From a bacterium (GTDB taxonomy: Bacteria > Bacillota > Clostridia > Christensenellales > Aristaeellaceae): a stretch of DNA of 64,000 nt. Positions 7,430 to 15,230 of this stretch are shown here, piece by piece. A model generated the notes under the pieces. It did not search any database and had not been told where the DNA came from. It saw only the letters and a list, made by a program, of their open reading frames with translations. The first letter of the stretch is position 1, and every line of letters starts with the position of its first letter. The stretch is from assembly GCA_004563405.1 (NCBI GenBank), contig SFTH01000004.1, positions 147,156 to 211,155 of the forward strand, given 5' to 3'. Position numbers and translations under genes: made by a program.

Positions 7430-8428
7430 TCAGTCGCAGAGGCCGAGTTTGATGGTCTGGCCGGGGAGAATCAGGTTTGCGTTGGCGATCTCGTTGATGG
7501 AGGCCAGCCGCCGCCAGTCCACGCCGAAGCGCGCGCCGATGCCCGAGAGCGTGTCGCCCCGGCGCACGGTGTACGCGTCGCAGCAGGGATAGGGCACCGT
7601 CTGTGCCACGCGCAAGTAGAGCCTCTGGCCGGGATAGATGCGGTTGGGGTTGGCGATGGCGTTCAGGCGCACGATTTCGTCCACCGTGGTGCCGAACAGC
7701 CGCGCGATGCCCGAGAGCGTGTCGCCCAGGGCGACGGTGATGCAGATCAGCTTCTGGTCGCTTCCGATGGACGGCTCCGACGGCGTGGGCGGCACGATCT
7801 GCCGGGTGAGCATGCCGGCGGTGAAGCGGCTCACGGGGGTTCCACCGGACTTGCAGAGCGGATCCAGAGAGCGCCGGTACTGCCAGCCCACCCAGCCCTT
7901 CCAGGGGGAGTCTCCCGCCATGGGCGCGTCGCCGCCGCTCTCGTCGATCACCCACAGGGGAAAGCGCTCGGCGATGGACCGGTTCCATAGCAGGCTTGCG
8001 CTCTCCGCGTCGGTGTAGATGACCGGAGCGACGCCGGTGGCGCTCTCCACGTCGGAGAGGAAGGCCAGCGCGATGCGGTTGGCCGCGTCAAAGCTCAGGC
8101 CGTTGAGCGTCTCAAACAGCATGGCCGGGCGCAGCGCGTAGTCGTATCCTGTGATGGCGGCGGCGAAGAAGCGCGCCTGGGCGCGGGCCTCCTCCTCATT
8201 TTCGGCGGTCAGATAGTGGTAGAAGCCCAGGCGAAGCCCTGCCTCCTGCACGCGCTGGGCGGCGATGGAGACGCGGGCGTCCGTGTAGTCGTCTCCGGCA
8301 GTGGCGCGCAGCACGACGGCCTCGATGCCGGCGGACTTCGCCTGCGAAAAATCATAACCGGAGGAGAATTCGTTGACTGTCAGGCCCTGAAAACGGACCT
8401 CGCCGGAGGGTTCCAATGCCTTGGCCAT
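7430..8428 (-). CDS. GH25-like domain protein with two LysM repeats
   Basis: A 332-residue protein. Residues about 10-210 have the outline of a GH25 muramidase (AGIEAVVLRATAGDDYTD, AGLRLGFYHYL, VIYTDAESASLLW, WVGWQYRRSLDPL), followed by two LysM peptidoglycan-binding domains (about 232-280 and 286-331, each with VxxGDTLSGIxxxFG and NPNxIxPGQ-type motifs). There is no signal peptide. The usual catalytic acids look altered: the first GIDxS block is LTVNEFSSG, and DxE is LFE. It may therefore bind rather than cut peptidoglycan. Divergent from spoIIID, and LysM proteins lacking signals are common in spore envelopes, so a spore role is plausible. ATG 8428 is preferred over GTG 8437, which sits too near the ribosome site. 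Confidence 0.75.
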   Translation of the reverse strand: MAKALEPSGEVRFQGLTVNEFSSGYDFSQAKSAGIEAVVLRATAGDDYTDARVSIAAQRVQEAGLRLGFYHYLTAENEEEARAQARFFAAAITGYDYALRPAMLFETLNGLSFDAANRIALAFLSDVESATGVAPVIYTDAESASLLWNRSIAERFPLWVIDESGGDAPMAGDSPWKGWVGWQYRRSLDPLCKSGGTPVSRFTAGMLTRQIVPPTPSEPSIGSDQKLICITVALGDTLSGIARLFGTTVDEIVRLNAIANPNRIYPGQRLYLRVAQTVPYPCCDAYTVRRGDTLSGIGARFGVDWRRLASINEIANANLILPGQTIKLGLCD

Positions 8429-8539
8429 GTTCCTCACACCCTTTCCTGCGCCGATACTATGCGCGGCGCAGGCGCTTTAGCACGGGCATGCGCACCTGCG
8501 CCCCGGCATAGCCTGAAGCGAGCGAGGGGAGATGAGCGC

Positions 8540-8806
8540 GTGAGGGAAGAGGTGCATCTGCGCGTGATGCAGGCGGCGGAGCATATACTGGAGACCGGCG
8601 CGACGGTGCGCGCCTGCGCCCGGGAATTCGGCGTGAGCAAGACGACGATTCACAAGGACGTCACGGAGCGCCTGAAGCAGATTGATTCCGAGCTCGCGGC
8701 GCGGACGCAGCAGGTTCTGGAGCGCAACAAGCGGGAGCGGCACATCCGCGGCGGCCGGGCGACCCGGGAAAAATACCTGCGCCGCCGGGAGAGCGGGGAG
8801 GAATGA
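8540..8806 (+). CDS. spoIIID: SpoIIID sporulation transcription factor
   Basis: An 88-residue helix-turn-helix protein close in length to known SpoIIID. The block TVRACAREFGVSKTTIHKDVTERL (residues about 23-46; key residues FGVSK and HKD) and the basic tail RHIRGGRATREKYL are diagnostic. SpoIIID acts in the mother cell, switching genes on and off between sigma-E and sigma-K stages. The start is GTG 8540, preceded by AGGGGAG at an 8-base distance; a nearby ATG at 8532 runs into a stop at once. It diverges from the LysM protein gene. Confidence 0.92.
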   Translation: MREEVHLRVMQAAEHILETGATVRACAREFGVSKTTIHKDVTERLKQIDSELAARTQQVLERNKRERHIRGGRATREKYLRRRESGEE

Positions 8807-9060
8807 GCGCAGGCCCCTGCCGTAGCAGGTAGGGAAGCGGGAGGAGAGGCAGAGAGAAGGATTCGTCACAGACATTTTCAGCGAACCGTCCGCGTGCATG
8901 TGCCGGTGAAGATCCCCGATATTGTTTCCGGCGTGGGGGGACGGAGGCAGTGCTTCTCCCCGAAGCGAGATTCAGATTGCGCCGTCGCACATGGGAACAT
9001 GGGCATGGCAGAGAGTGGGAGCGGATGAGGGTGGAAACGACCGTTTTTCAAATAGAAACA

Positions 9061-9098
9061 GCGCGCCCGCCCTCCTGTATGACAGGAAGGCGGGCGCT
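9061..9098 (-). terminator. Terminator of the SH3-domain gene
   Basis: Stem GCGCCCGCC / GGCGGGCGC extended by CTCCTGT / ACAGGA, with TGTTTCTATTTG following on the minus strand, just past the stop at 9113. Confidence 0.7.
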
Positions 9099-9112
9099 TC
9101 GCACCAGCGGGA

Positions 9113-10354
9113 TTACAGCTTTGCGGCCAGGGCCTTCTGGATGGCGGCTTGATGCTGCGCGCACACGCGGTTGCCGGAATGGGTGCGGCTGTTGGTGAAG
9201 TGGATGCAGTGGTGGCCGTTGAAGTTGTTGTTCGTGATGGAGCCCGCGCCGTGGGGCATGCAGTTCATGGAGGCCGCGTAGTTCACGCCGTCGATGGTCA
9301 CGAAGACGGCCCGGCGCGTCCAGCTCCACTTGCCGCAGGCGGCCTTCATGGCGGCGGTGTCGGCGGCAGTCAGCGGCTGGCAGTCGGCGTGGTTGGTGCC
9401 GCCCTTGCGCATCTCCTTCCAGGCGATGCCCGTGGCCACGTCGGTGATGGTGGCGGTGGTGCCCCGGGCGAAGATGGTCTGAATGTCGCTGCTCCACCAG
9501 TCCATGGACTGGGCGGTGCCCCGCGCGGGCTTCGCGGAGGACACGCCGTCGCTGGCAGAGTCCGGCACGTCGTCGGAGAAGGAGGGCTTGTCGCCCGATT
9601 CGTCGGCGGGATCCACGTCCGCGACGTTGGGAGCGGAGACCTTCTGGTCGGAGAGGCTGCTCAACTTCATGTAGCCCTTGAAGCCGTTAAGGCTCACATA
9701 CGCCCAGTCGCCGCACACCGCGCCCACGCTCAGGCGGGTGTTCACCGGGAGCCTGCCCAGAAGTCTGGAGGAGGTGGAGTAGGACTTGTACACCTTCGCA
9801 CCCTCCACGGCGGCGTAGGCATGCTTGCCCTTCGTGATCACGACCTCCGGCCTTTCGCTCTGGCTGCCGTCTGAAGCGCCGCCTTCCACTTTCTGCGCGC
9901 TCAACGCATCCTTGCGCACGAAGCCACGGCAACCGCGGAAGCCCACGTTTGCCCAGCTTCCCGCCACGGCGTAGACCGTGACCTCCGCGCCCACGGGCAG
10001 CGTGCCGTACTTGTCCGCACTGCCGTAGGACTTGTACATGGGCGCGGCTTCGGCGACGTAGCCCGTGGCCGCGTTGCAGTCGGTCACTTCGGTCGCCGCG
10101 TCGGCGCGCATGTAGGCCGTGCGGCCGGAGCGCTCCACGCGAATCCAATTGTCCCTTTCGCCGGTCTTTTCCATGACCGTGCCTGCCGGAATCCGGAGGG
10201 ACGGCGCGTTGGCGCTGGGAGAAGCATAGATTTCAGCGTCGCGGGTGGCGAGCACGGTTTCCGCAGCGCTCAGGCCGGAGATGGCCGCGAGGGCGAGAGC
10301 CGCAGTGAGCGCCAGCGCGCGCCGGAGATACTTTCGCAGAGAGTTCAGGTTCAA
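9113..10354 (-). CDS. Exported SH3-domain protein with conserved His-rich C-terminal domain
   Basis: A 413-residue secreted protein: signal peptide (residues 1-32, basic RKYLRR then an alanine/leucine core ending SAAETVLA), about three bacterial SH3-like domains (about 33-80, 88-140, 160-225; each with a YMR/FVR/YMKLSSL ending), a serine/aspartate-rich linker, and a C-terminal domain of 130 residues. That domain carries GGTNHADCQPL, a tryptophan-rich WSWTRR, SMNCMPHG and GHHCIHF. These His/Asp/Cys blocks suggest a metal site, perhaps a cell-wall peptidase, but I cannot name the family. TTG 10354 is taken as start because AGGCGG lies 9 bases upstream and it gives a clean signal peptide; the longer frame overlaps the -10 box. 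Confidence 0.75.
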   Translation of the reverse strand: MNLNSLRKYLRRALALTAALALAAISGLSAAETVLATRDAEIYASPSANAPSLRIPAGTVMEKTGERDNWIRVERSGRTAYMRADAATEVTDCNAATGYVAEAAPMYKSYGSADKYGTLPVGAEVTVYAVAGSWANVGFRGCRGFVRKDALSAQKVEGGASDGSQSERPEVVITKGKHAYAAVEGAKVYKSYSTSSRLLGRLPVNTRLSVGAVCGDWAYVSLNGFKGYMKLSSLSDQKVSAPNVADVDPADESGDKPSFSDDVPDSASDGVSSAKPARGTAQSMDWWSSDIQTIFARGTTATITDVATGIAWKEMRKGGTNHADCQPLTAADTAAMKAACGKWSWTRRAVFVTIDGVNYAASMNCMPHGAGSITNNNFNGHHCIHFTNSRTHSGNRVCAQHQAAIQKALAAKL

Positions 10355-10395
10355 GATTTTGATCCGCCTTTCGGTTTTTTGCACTCGATGCGACA

Positions 10396-10424
10396 ATTAT
10401 ATTACAAAATGATTTCAAAATCAA
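10396..10424 (-). promoter_or_regulatory. Sigma-A promoter of the SH3-domain gene
   Basis: TTGATT (10419-10424), 17 bases, TATAAT (10396-10401), minus strand. The start site would be near 10390, 36 bases before the TTG start. Confidence 0.8.
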
Positions 10425-10492
10425 GTCAATACGAAACATTTATAGGCGAAAATAGTAATATTTAAACTCCGACCCGGCTTGTGCGGGGTCTG

Positions 10493-10519
10493 CACCACTT
10501 TTTGGCGCAGACATAGAAT
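10493..10519 (+). promoter_or_regulatory. Sigma-K/sigma-E-like promoter
   Basis: CACC (10493-10496), 15 bases, CATAGAAT (10512-10519). This fits the mother-cell sigma-K consensus (AC, about 16 bases, CATAnnnT) and not sigma-A. It lies 46 bases before the cysteine-rich protein start. Confidence 0.55.
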
Positions 10520-10564
10520 GCACTGTGGGCGGGAGTCCACACTCTCAAGCGAGGAGGAATGAGC

Positions 10565-11581
10565 ATGTCTTTTTACAGCTATAAGAATGCCAACAGCGAC
10601 GCCTGTCCCGGCGAAATCTGTGGAAATGTACTCAAGGGCCTGAACAAGCGGGTGTGTATTCAGGTGAAGAACGTCTACGACAGCTGCCTCTCCCAGCAGC
10701 AGCTGGACGACGAGCGGGTGGTCATTGAGAACATCGTCCCCGTGCTGAGCGGAAGCAGCTGCAAGCCCACCAGCAGCGCCGGTTGCCGCTGCAGCTGCAT
10801 GGACAACAAGTGTACCTGCGCCTGCTCCAGCTGCTCGACGCCAATCAGCCACGCGGAGGCCGTGGAGAATGCGGAGAACTCCGCCTGCCCGCTGCCCCAG
10901 CCCTGCGGCGCATGGACCTTTGAGAGCTGCCGCAGCTCTACCACGGCGGGAACGATTTCCAATCTCTCCATCGAGCGCATGTGTGACCGGCCGCAGTATG
11001 CCCGGGTGAAGTGCTCCGTGGACGTTCCGGTGGATGTATTGTTTGTCGACCAGCGCTGCCAGGAGTGGATGGGCCAGGCGCACGTCTGCATCGACAAAGA
11101 TGTGCTGCTGTGCGTTCCGGAGGATTCCGTCATCCCCTTCACCCTGGAGAGCCTCGTGAGCGCGATTTGCGTCTCCGGCACTTACATCGGCAACTGCACC
11201 TTCGAAATCACCATCTGCGTCACCGTCGTTCTGAAGGTGCTCGCGGAGGTGGACATTCTGGTACCTACATATGGCTTCTGTGAGGCGCCCCCCTGCGAGG
11301 AATTCGCGGAAAATGTCTGCGATGAATTCTTCTCGCTGCCGCTCTTCCCCCAGTCCTCCTGCGCTTTCGAACAGCTCTGTGAGGAGGGAAACGGCAACTG
11401 CACGACCACCACGGCCTCGGGCGGCACGGTGGCCTGCGGCTGCGCGTCGCCCGGGCGAACTTGCGGCTGCGCGGCGAACGGCGCCACGGCCAGCACCTGC
11501 TCCAACTGTGGTACGACCTGTCTGTCCGGCACGGGCGCGCTCTGTCCCCGCTGCGGCTGCACGATGACCGGCGTGAGCTGA
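10565..11581 (+). CDS. Cysteine-rich spore coat/exosporium-like protein
   Basis: A 338-residue protein with about 39 cysteines and no signal peptide. The centre (residues 125-265) is a conserved beta-rich region (VKCSVDVPVDVLFVD, DSVIPFTLESLV, AEVDILVPTYGFCEAPPC, VCDEFFSLPLFP) that I recognise from uncharacterised clostridial proteins. Flanks are low-complexity Cys-Gly-Ser-Thr, ending in two CxxC pairs that look like a zinc ribbon. Such disulphide-rich proteins cross-link spore coats or exosporia; the sigma-K-like promoter and the spoIIID neighbourhood support this. ATG 10565 is 7 bases from GAGGAGG; the ATG at 10559 is too near it. Confidence 0.72.
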   Translation: MSFYSYKNANSDACPGEICGNVLKGLNKRVCIQVKNVYDSCLSQQQLDDERVVIENIVPVLSGSSCKPTSSAGCRCSCMDNKCTCACSSCSTPISHAEAVENAENSACPLPQPCGAWTFESCRSSTTAGTISNLSIERMCDRPQYARVKCSVDVPVDVLFVDQRCQEWMGQAHVCIDKDVLLCVPEDSVIPFTLESLVSAICVSGTYIGNCTFEITICVTVVLKVLAEVDILVPTYGFCEAPPCEEFAENVCDEFFSLPLFPQSSCAFEQLCEEGNGNCTTTTASGGTVACGCASPGRTCGCAANGATASTCSNCGTTCLSGTGALCPRCGCTMTGVS

Positions 11582-11602
11582 CCGGACGGAGTGAAGCACG
11601 AC

Positions 11603-11628
11603 AAAGCCCGGAGCGCATTGCTCCGGGC
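11603..11628. terminator. Hairpin between convergent genes
   Basis: Stem GCCCGGAGC / GCTCCGGGC around ATTGC-like loop; TTTG follows on the minus strand only. Probably shared by the coat-protein gene and the convergent membrane-protein gene. Confidence 0.55.
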
Positions 11629-11717
11629 AGGTTCCCATCCCGCCTTCGGGAGGGTTTGAATAGGCGCCGGCATGAGAAAAACTCCCCAACGAAAGCGGCC
11701 GGCGCCGCGATTTACAG

Positions 11718-12269
11718 CTATTTGGCGGCCGCGCTGCCGGAGGATGCGTTGATGATGACCACCTCATCCTCCTCGTCCGGCGGCGCGTAGTAGGCGGTGA
11801 GCAGCAGCTGCACCTCCTGCATACATTCCGCCATGTCCGCCTTGGCCAGCCCGGTTGCGATGCCCTGGCGGTAGGCGACGGCGTATTCTTCAAAGGCGGA
11901 TTCAAAGGCGCTGGTCAGCTCGTCGTTGAGCACGGCCTTTTCCGCGCCGCAGCACTCCAGGAGCGCTGAATTGGCGGCCTTTACCGCGGAAAACTGAATC
12001 TTCAATTCGGGAATCAGCTTGTTGCGCACGTCCACATTGGGATCGTCCACGCGGTCGAACAGCTCCTGCATTTCGGACAGGTTATGATAGATTTGCTCCT
12101 GAAGATGTGAGGTCAGCGCTGAATATTCTCTTTGAATATTCGAACGCATATGGTTGGATATGCACAGCAGAGCGATCAGCAGCACGAGCGCGGCGGCCAC
12201 GGCGGCAGCGATGCGGACGAGGGGTTTATTCTGCGCCCAGGCAGCCAGCTTTGTCTTGATTGGCTCCAA
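11718..12269 (-). CDS. Membrane-anchored protein of unknown function
   Basis: A 183-residue protein with a short cytoplasmic N-terminus, one membrane helix (about residues 19-39, VRIAAAVAAALVLLIALLCIS) and a long helical, coiled-coil-like extracytoplasmic part rich in Glu/Leu (residues 50-150). A Glu/Asp cluster PPDEEDEV is followed by a Ser/Ala tail. I do not recognise a family. TTG 12269 is taken as start because GGAGG sits 8 bases before it; the longer frame to 12302 lacks a ribosome site. The upstream region holds several GTATATATAC-like motifs. Confidence 0.6.
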   Translation of the reverse strand: MEPIKTKLAAWAQNKPLVRIAAAVAAALVLLIALLCISNHMRSNIQREYSALTSHLQEQIYHNLSEMQELFDRVDDPNVDVRNKLIPELKIQFSAVKAANSALLECCGAEKAVLNDELTSAFESAFEEYAVAYRQGIATGLAKADMAECMQEVQLLLTAYYAPPDEEDEVVIINASSGSAAAK

Positions 12270-12322
12270 ATGGAAGACCTCCTCTTTCGTTGAATACACC
12301 AATGTATATGCGGAATGATTGC

Positions 12323-12399
12323 GTGTATATACATAAAAATATACGACATTTTATGCGAGTTTCCTCCATTCAACTTATGAAATAAATGTATATATACAT
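12323..12399. promoter_or_regulatory. Cluster of GTATATATAC motifs
   Basis: GTATATAC (12325-12332) and the palindrome GTATATATAC (12388-12397, followed by GTATATTC) occur in an AT-rich gap between the membrane-protein gene and the aldo/keto reductase gene. The same 10-mer (3940-3949) forms part of the operator of the GntR-ABC operon, suggesting a shared regulator. Confidence 0.45.
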
Positions 12400-12495
12400 G
12401 GTATATTCGCCTGTATTTGCACACATTTTATGCAATGCGTATTTTTTCGCGCACATTCGACGCGCAGTTTCGTCAAAATTCGGAGCGCGGTGGGA

Positions 12496-12524
12496 TTGTC
12501 TTTTTAGGCAAACTTTACTATAAT
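12496..12524 (+). promoter_or_regulatory. Promoter of the aldo/keto reductase gene
   Basis: TTGTCT (12496-12501), 17 bases, TATAAT (12519-12524). Confidence 0.7.
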
Positions 12525-12560
12525 GGAAGCAGAAAAAGCTGCGGGAGGATCGGAAACACC

Positions 12561-13514
12561 ATGAGATACGCGAATTTTTGCGGACGTGAGACCTCGGTCA
12601 TCGCCCTGGGGACCATGGACTTCGGCGGGAAGATTGGGGAGGGACAGGCCAGGGAGTTCATGGACGCCTATGTGGAGATCGGCGGCAACTTCATCGACAC
12701 GGCGCGCATTTACGGGGACTTTGCCCGTGAGATTCAGGGCGGCAGTGAGCAGGTGATCGGCCGCTGGCTGGAGGACCGCCGCTGCCGGGAGAAGATTGTG
12801 CTGGGTACGAAGGGCGGACACCCGGACGTGCACAGCATGCACACGGGTCGCCTGAGCCGGAGTGAGATTCTGGACGACATGCGGCGCAGCCTGGACAATC
12901 TGCACACGGACTGCGTGGATATCTACTGGCTGCACCGGGACGATCCCACCCGCCCGGTGGAGGACATTCTGGAGAGCCTGACCGCGCTCGTGGAGCAGGG
13001 CATGACCCGCTTCGTGGGTGTGTCCAACTGGAGCGCAGAGCGCATCGTCGAGGCCAATGCGTGCGCCGCGCGCCGGGGTCTCGTGAAGCTCTGTGCCAAC
13101 CAGCCCCAGTTCAGCCTTGCGCGGCAGGTGGTGGTGGAGGACGATACCCTCCGCCAGATGGACGGGGAAACCTATGCCATGCACGTCCGGGAGAATCTGC
13201 CCTGTGTGTGCTTCTCATCCCAGGCGAAGGGCTTTCTGACCAAGATGGATATATCCGGCGAGGCCGTTCTGACGGACAAGGCCCGGCGGCGCTATCTCTG
13301 CCCGGAGAACCTTGCGGTGCTGGAGCGGGCGCAGGCGCTCTCCAGGGAGACGGGCCTCAGCGTGAACGCAATCTCCCTGGCCTTTCTCACCAGCCAGCCC
13401 TTCCCGACCTTCCCCATCGCGGGCGTGAGCAAAATGGCGCACATCGACGCCCTGCGCGAGGCGGGAGACGCGTCTCTGACGGCACAGCAGCGCGACGGAC
13501 TGCGCAGACTGTGA
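12561..13514 (+). CDS. Aldo/keto reductase family protein
   Basis: A 317-residue NAD(P)H-dependent oxidoreductase with the AKR barrel. The start GRETSVIALGTMDFGG, the catalytic Asp/Tyr region NFIDTARIYGDFAREIQGGSE (split here: residues 34-54), the lysine in VLGTKGG near 79 and the histidine in IYWLHRDDPTRP near 118 are all present, so the Asp-Tyr-Lys-His tetrad looks complete. The later SNWSAERI and the C-terminal IAGVSK block bind the cofactor. It reduces carbonyls of sugars or aldehydes; the substrate is unknown. ATG 12561 lies 12 bases after GGAGG, a somewhat long gap. It seems monocistronic. Confidence 0.85.
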   Translation: MRYANFCGRETSVIALGTMDFGGKIGEGQAREFMDAYVEIGGNFIDTARIYGDFAREIQGGSEQVIGRWLEDRRCREKIVLGTKGGHPDVHSMHTGRLSRSEILDDMRRSLDNLHTDCVDIYWLHRDDPTRPVEDILESLTALVEQGMTRFVGVSNWSAERIVEANACAARRGLVKLCANQPQFSLARQVVVEDDTLRQMDGETYAMHVRENLPCVCFSSQAKGFLTKMDISGEAVLTDKARRRYLCPENLAVLERAQALSRETGLSVNAISLAFLTSQPFPTFPIAGVSKMAHIDALREAGDASLTAQQRDGLRRL

Positions 13515-13544
13515 GCCGCGGCGCGCAGAATTAACCCACTTGCG

Positions 13545-13573
13545 TTGACAAAGGCCGCAATTTGTGCTAGATT
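13545..13573 (+). promoter_or_regulatory. Promoter of the PPi-phosphofructokinase gene
   Basis: TTGACA (13545-13550), 17 bases, TAGATT (13568-13573); leader of about 60 bases. Confidence 0.75.
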
Positions 13574-13640
13574 TATCGTGTGTGTATAGGGTTTGTTTCC
13601 TATACCAATTCAGCTGATTATATTGAAAGGAATGATACCA

Positions 13641-14897
13641 ATGAGCAAGCTCATCGGCGCAGCGGTCATCGGTCAGTCCGGCGGCCCCAGCTCTGTCATC
13701 AATGCCTCCGCCTACGGCGCGATCAAGACCGCCCTGGAGTGCGAAGAAATCACCAACGTCTACGGCATGTGCAACGGCATCGTCGGCCTGCTGAACGACA
13801 ACCTCATCGACATGGGCAAGGAAGATCCGGACGAGCTGGCCCTGATGAAGTACACTCCCTCCTCCGCGCTGGGCTCCTGCCGCTACAAGCTGGCCGACCC
13901 CGATGTGGACGAGACCGACTACATCAAGATCCTGGAGATGTTCAAGAAGTACAACATCCGCTACTTCTTCTACAACGGCGGCAACGACTCCATGGACACC
14001 TGCAACAAGATCTCCAAGTTCATGCTGCGCAACGGCTATGAAGTCCGCTGCATGGGCATCCCCAAGACCATCGACAACGACCTGGCCGGCACCGACCATT
14101 GCCCCGGCTTTGCGTCTGCGGCCAAGTTCATCGCCACCTCCGTCATGGAAGTGTACCGCGATTCCACCGTGTACGACACCGGCATGATCACCATCATCGA
14201 GTGCATGGGCCGTCACGCCGGCTGGCTGACCGCCGCCGCCGCGCTGGCCAATGCCTGCGGCCAGGGCGCCGACCTGATCTACCTGCCGGAGATCGACTTC
14301 GACATGGACAAGTTCACCGCCAGGGTCAAGGAGATCTACGCTGCGAAGAAGAAGTGCCTCGTGGTCGTCTCTGAGGGCATCCACGACAAGGAAGGCACCT
14401 TCATTGCCGAGTACGCCAACAAGAACGCCACCAAGGACAGCTTCGGCCACACCCAGCTGGGCGGCCTGGCGGCCTATCTGGCCAACTACATCAAGGAGCA
14501 GACCGGCGCGAAGGTGCGCGGCATCGAGCTCTCCCTGCTGCAGCGCTGCGCGGCCCACTGCGCCTCCCAGACCGACATCGACGAGTCCTTCGCCTCCGGC
14601 AAGGCTGCGGTGGACAATGCGGTCGCCGGCATCACCGACAAGATGGTCGGCTTCGAGTGCACCCGCGAGAACGGCGAGTACAAGTGCAACACCAAGCTGT
14701 TTGACCTCACCATCGTGGCCAACACCGAGAAGAAGGTGCCCCTCGAGTGGATCAACGAGAACGGCGACGGCGTGAACCAGCAGTTCATCGACTACTGCCT
14801 GCCCCTGATCCAGGGCCAGACCCAGTTGAAGATCGAGAACGGCCTGCCCCGCTTCGTCAACCTGAAGAAGGTCAAGGCGGTCGCTCCCGAAGCGTAA
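13641..14897 (+). CDS. pfp: Diphosphate-dependent 6-phosphofructokinase
   Basis: A 418-residue phosphofructokinase that interconverts fructose-6-phosphate and fructose-1,6-bisphosphate using pyrophosphate. The PPi type is shown by NGGNDSMDT (about residues 112-120), where ATP enzymes have GGDGS, and by the lysine in PKTIDNDLAGTDH near 140, where ATP enzymes have PGTIDND. MGRHAGWLTA near 191 binds substrate. The reaction is reversible, so the enzyme serves both glycolysis and gluconeogenesis. ATG 13641 follows a GAAAGGA ribosome site; codon use is strongly biased, as expected for a highly expressed gene. It has its own promoter and terminator. Confidence 0.93.
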   Translation: MSKLIGAAVIGQSGGPSSVINASAYGAIKTALECEEITNVYGMCNGIVGLLNDNLIDMGKEDPDELALMKYTPSSALGSCRYKLADPDVDETDYIKILEMFKKYNIRYFFYNGGNDSMDTCNKISKFMLRNGYEVRCMGIPKTIDNDLAGTDHCPGFASAAKFIATSVMEVYRDSTVYDTGMITIIECMGRHAGWLTAAAALANACGQGADLIYLPEIDFDMDKFTARVKEIYAAKKKCLVVVSEGIHDKEGTFIAEYANKNATKDSFGHTQLGGLAAYLANYIKEQTGAKVRGIELSLLQRCAAHCASQTDIDESFASGKAAVDNAVAGITDKMVGFECTRENGEYKCNTKLFDLTIVANTEKKVPLEWINENGDGVNQQFIDYCLPLIQGQTQLKIENGLPRFVNLKKVKAVAPEA

Positions 14898-14904
14898 GAA
14901 CCGC

Positions 14905-14948
14905 AAAATGATGAGGGCCTGTGCGTTTGCGCAGGCTCTCATTTTTTC
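14905..14948 (+). terminator. Terminator of pfp
   Basis: Stem ATGAGGGCCTGTGC / GCGCAGGCTCTCAT with loop GTTT and six T residues. Confidence 0.92.
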
Positions 14949-15167
14949 ATGGTGGTTTGCATGCACAGAGAGCTTTGCGACGCTTCGGGCTTCTGGCGAC
15001 GTGTTACCGGCGGTCGAATCACTTGAAATGCCGGTGCGGAGCGCAAGTTGAAACAGAAGCGACCTTCCTTTTCCCGCTGACGGTCCGCTTCTGAAGAGGG
15101 AAGCGGGTTTTGTCCCATGCGCACCGCGTGCGACCGCTCTGACATGGGCAAAGGAATGGATGCTGTG

Positions 15168-15196
15168 TTGCGGGAAAAGAACTTGTATGCTATAAT
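15168..15196 (+). promoter_or_regulatory. Promoter of the decayed glycosyltransferase gene
   Basis: TTGCGG (15168-15173), 17 bases, TATAAT (15191-15196) with extended TGC. The promoter still looks intact although the gene is broken. Confidence 0.7.
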
Positions 15197-15230
15197 GACT
15201 TCGATCATCGAGGTTGGGTGGCCATGGGGA

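Noticed and set aside
12323..12399. Repeated GTATATAC words as a possible repeat array or CRISPR
   Set aside because: Only two or three short copies without regular spacers; better explained as operators.
13215..14966. A 583-codon minus-strand frame opposite pfp
   Set aside because: Shadow of pfp, whose codon bias creates open antisense frames; the translation is repetitive Val/Gly/His/Asp.
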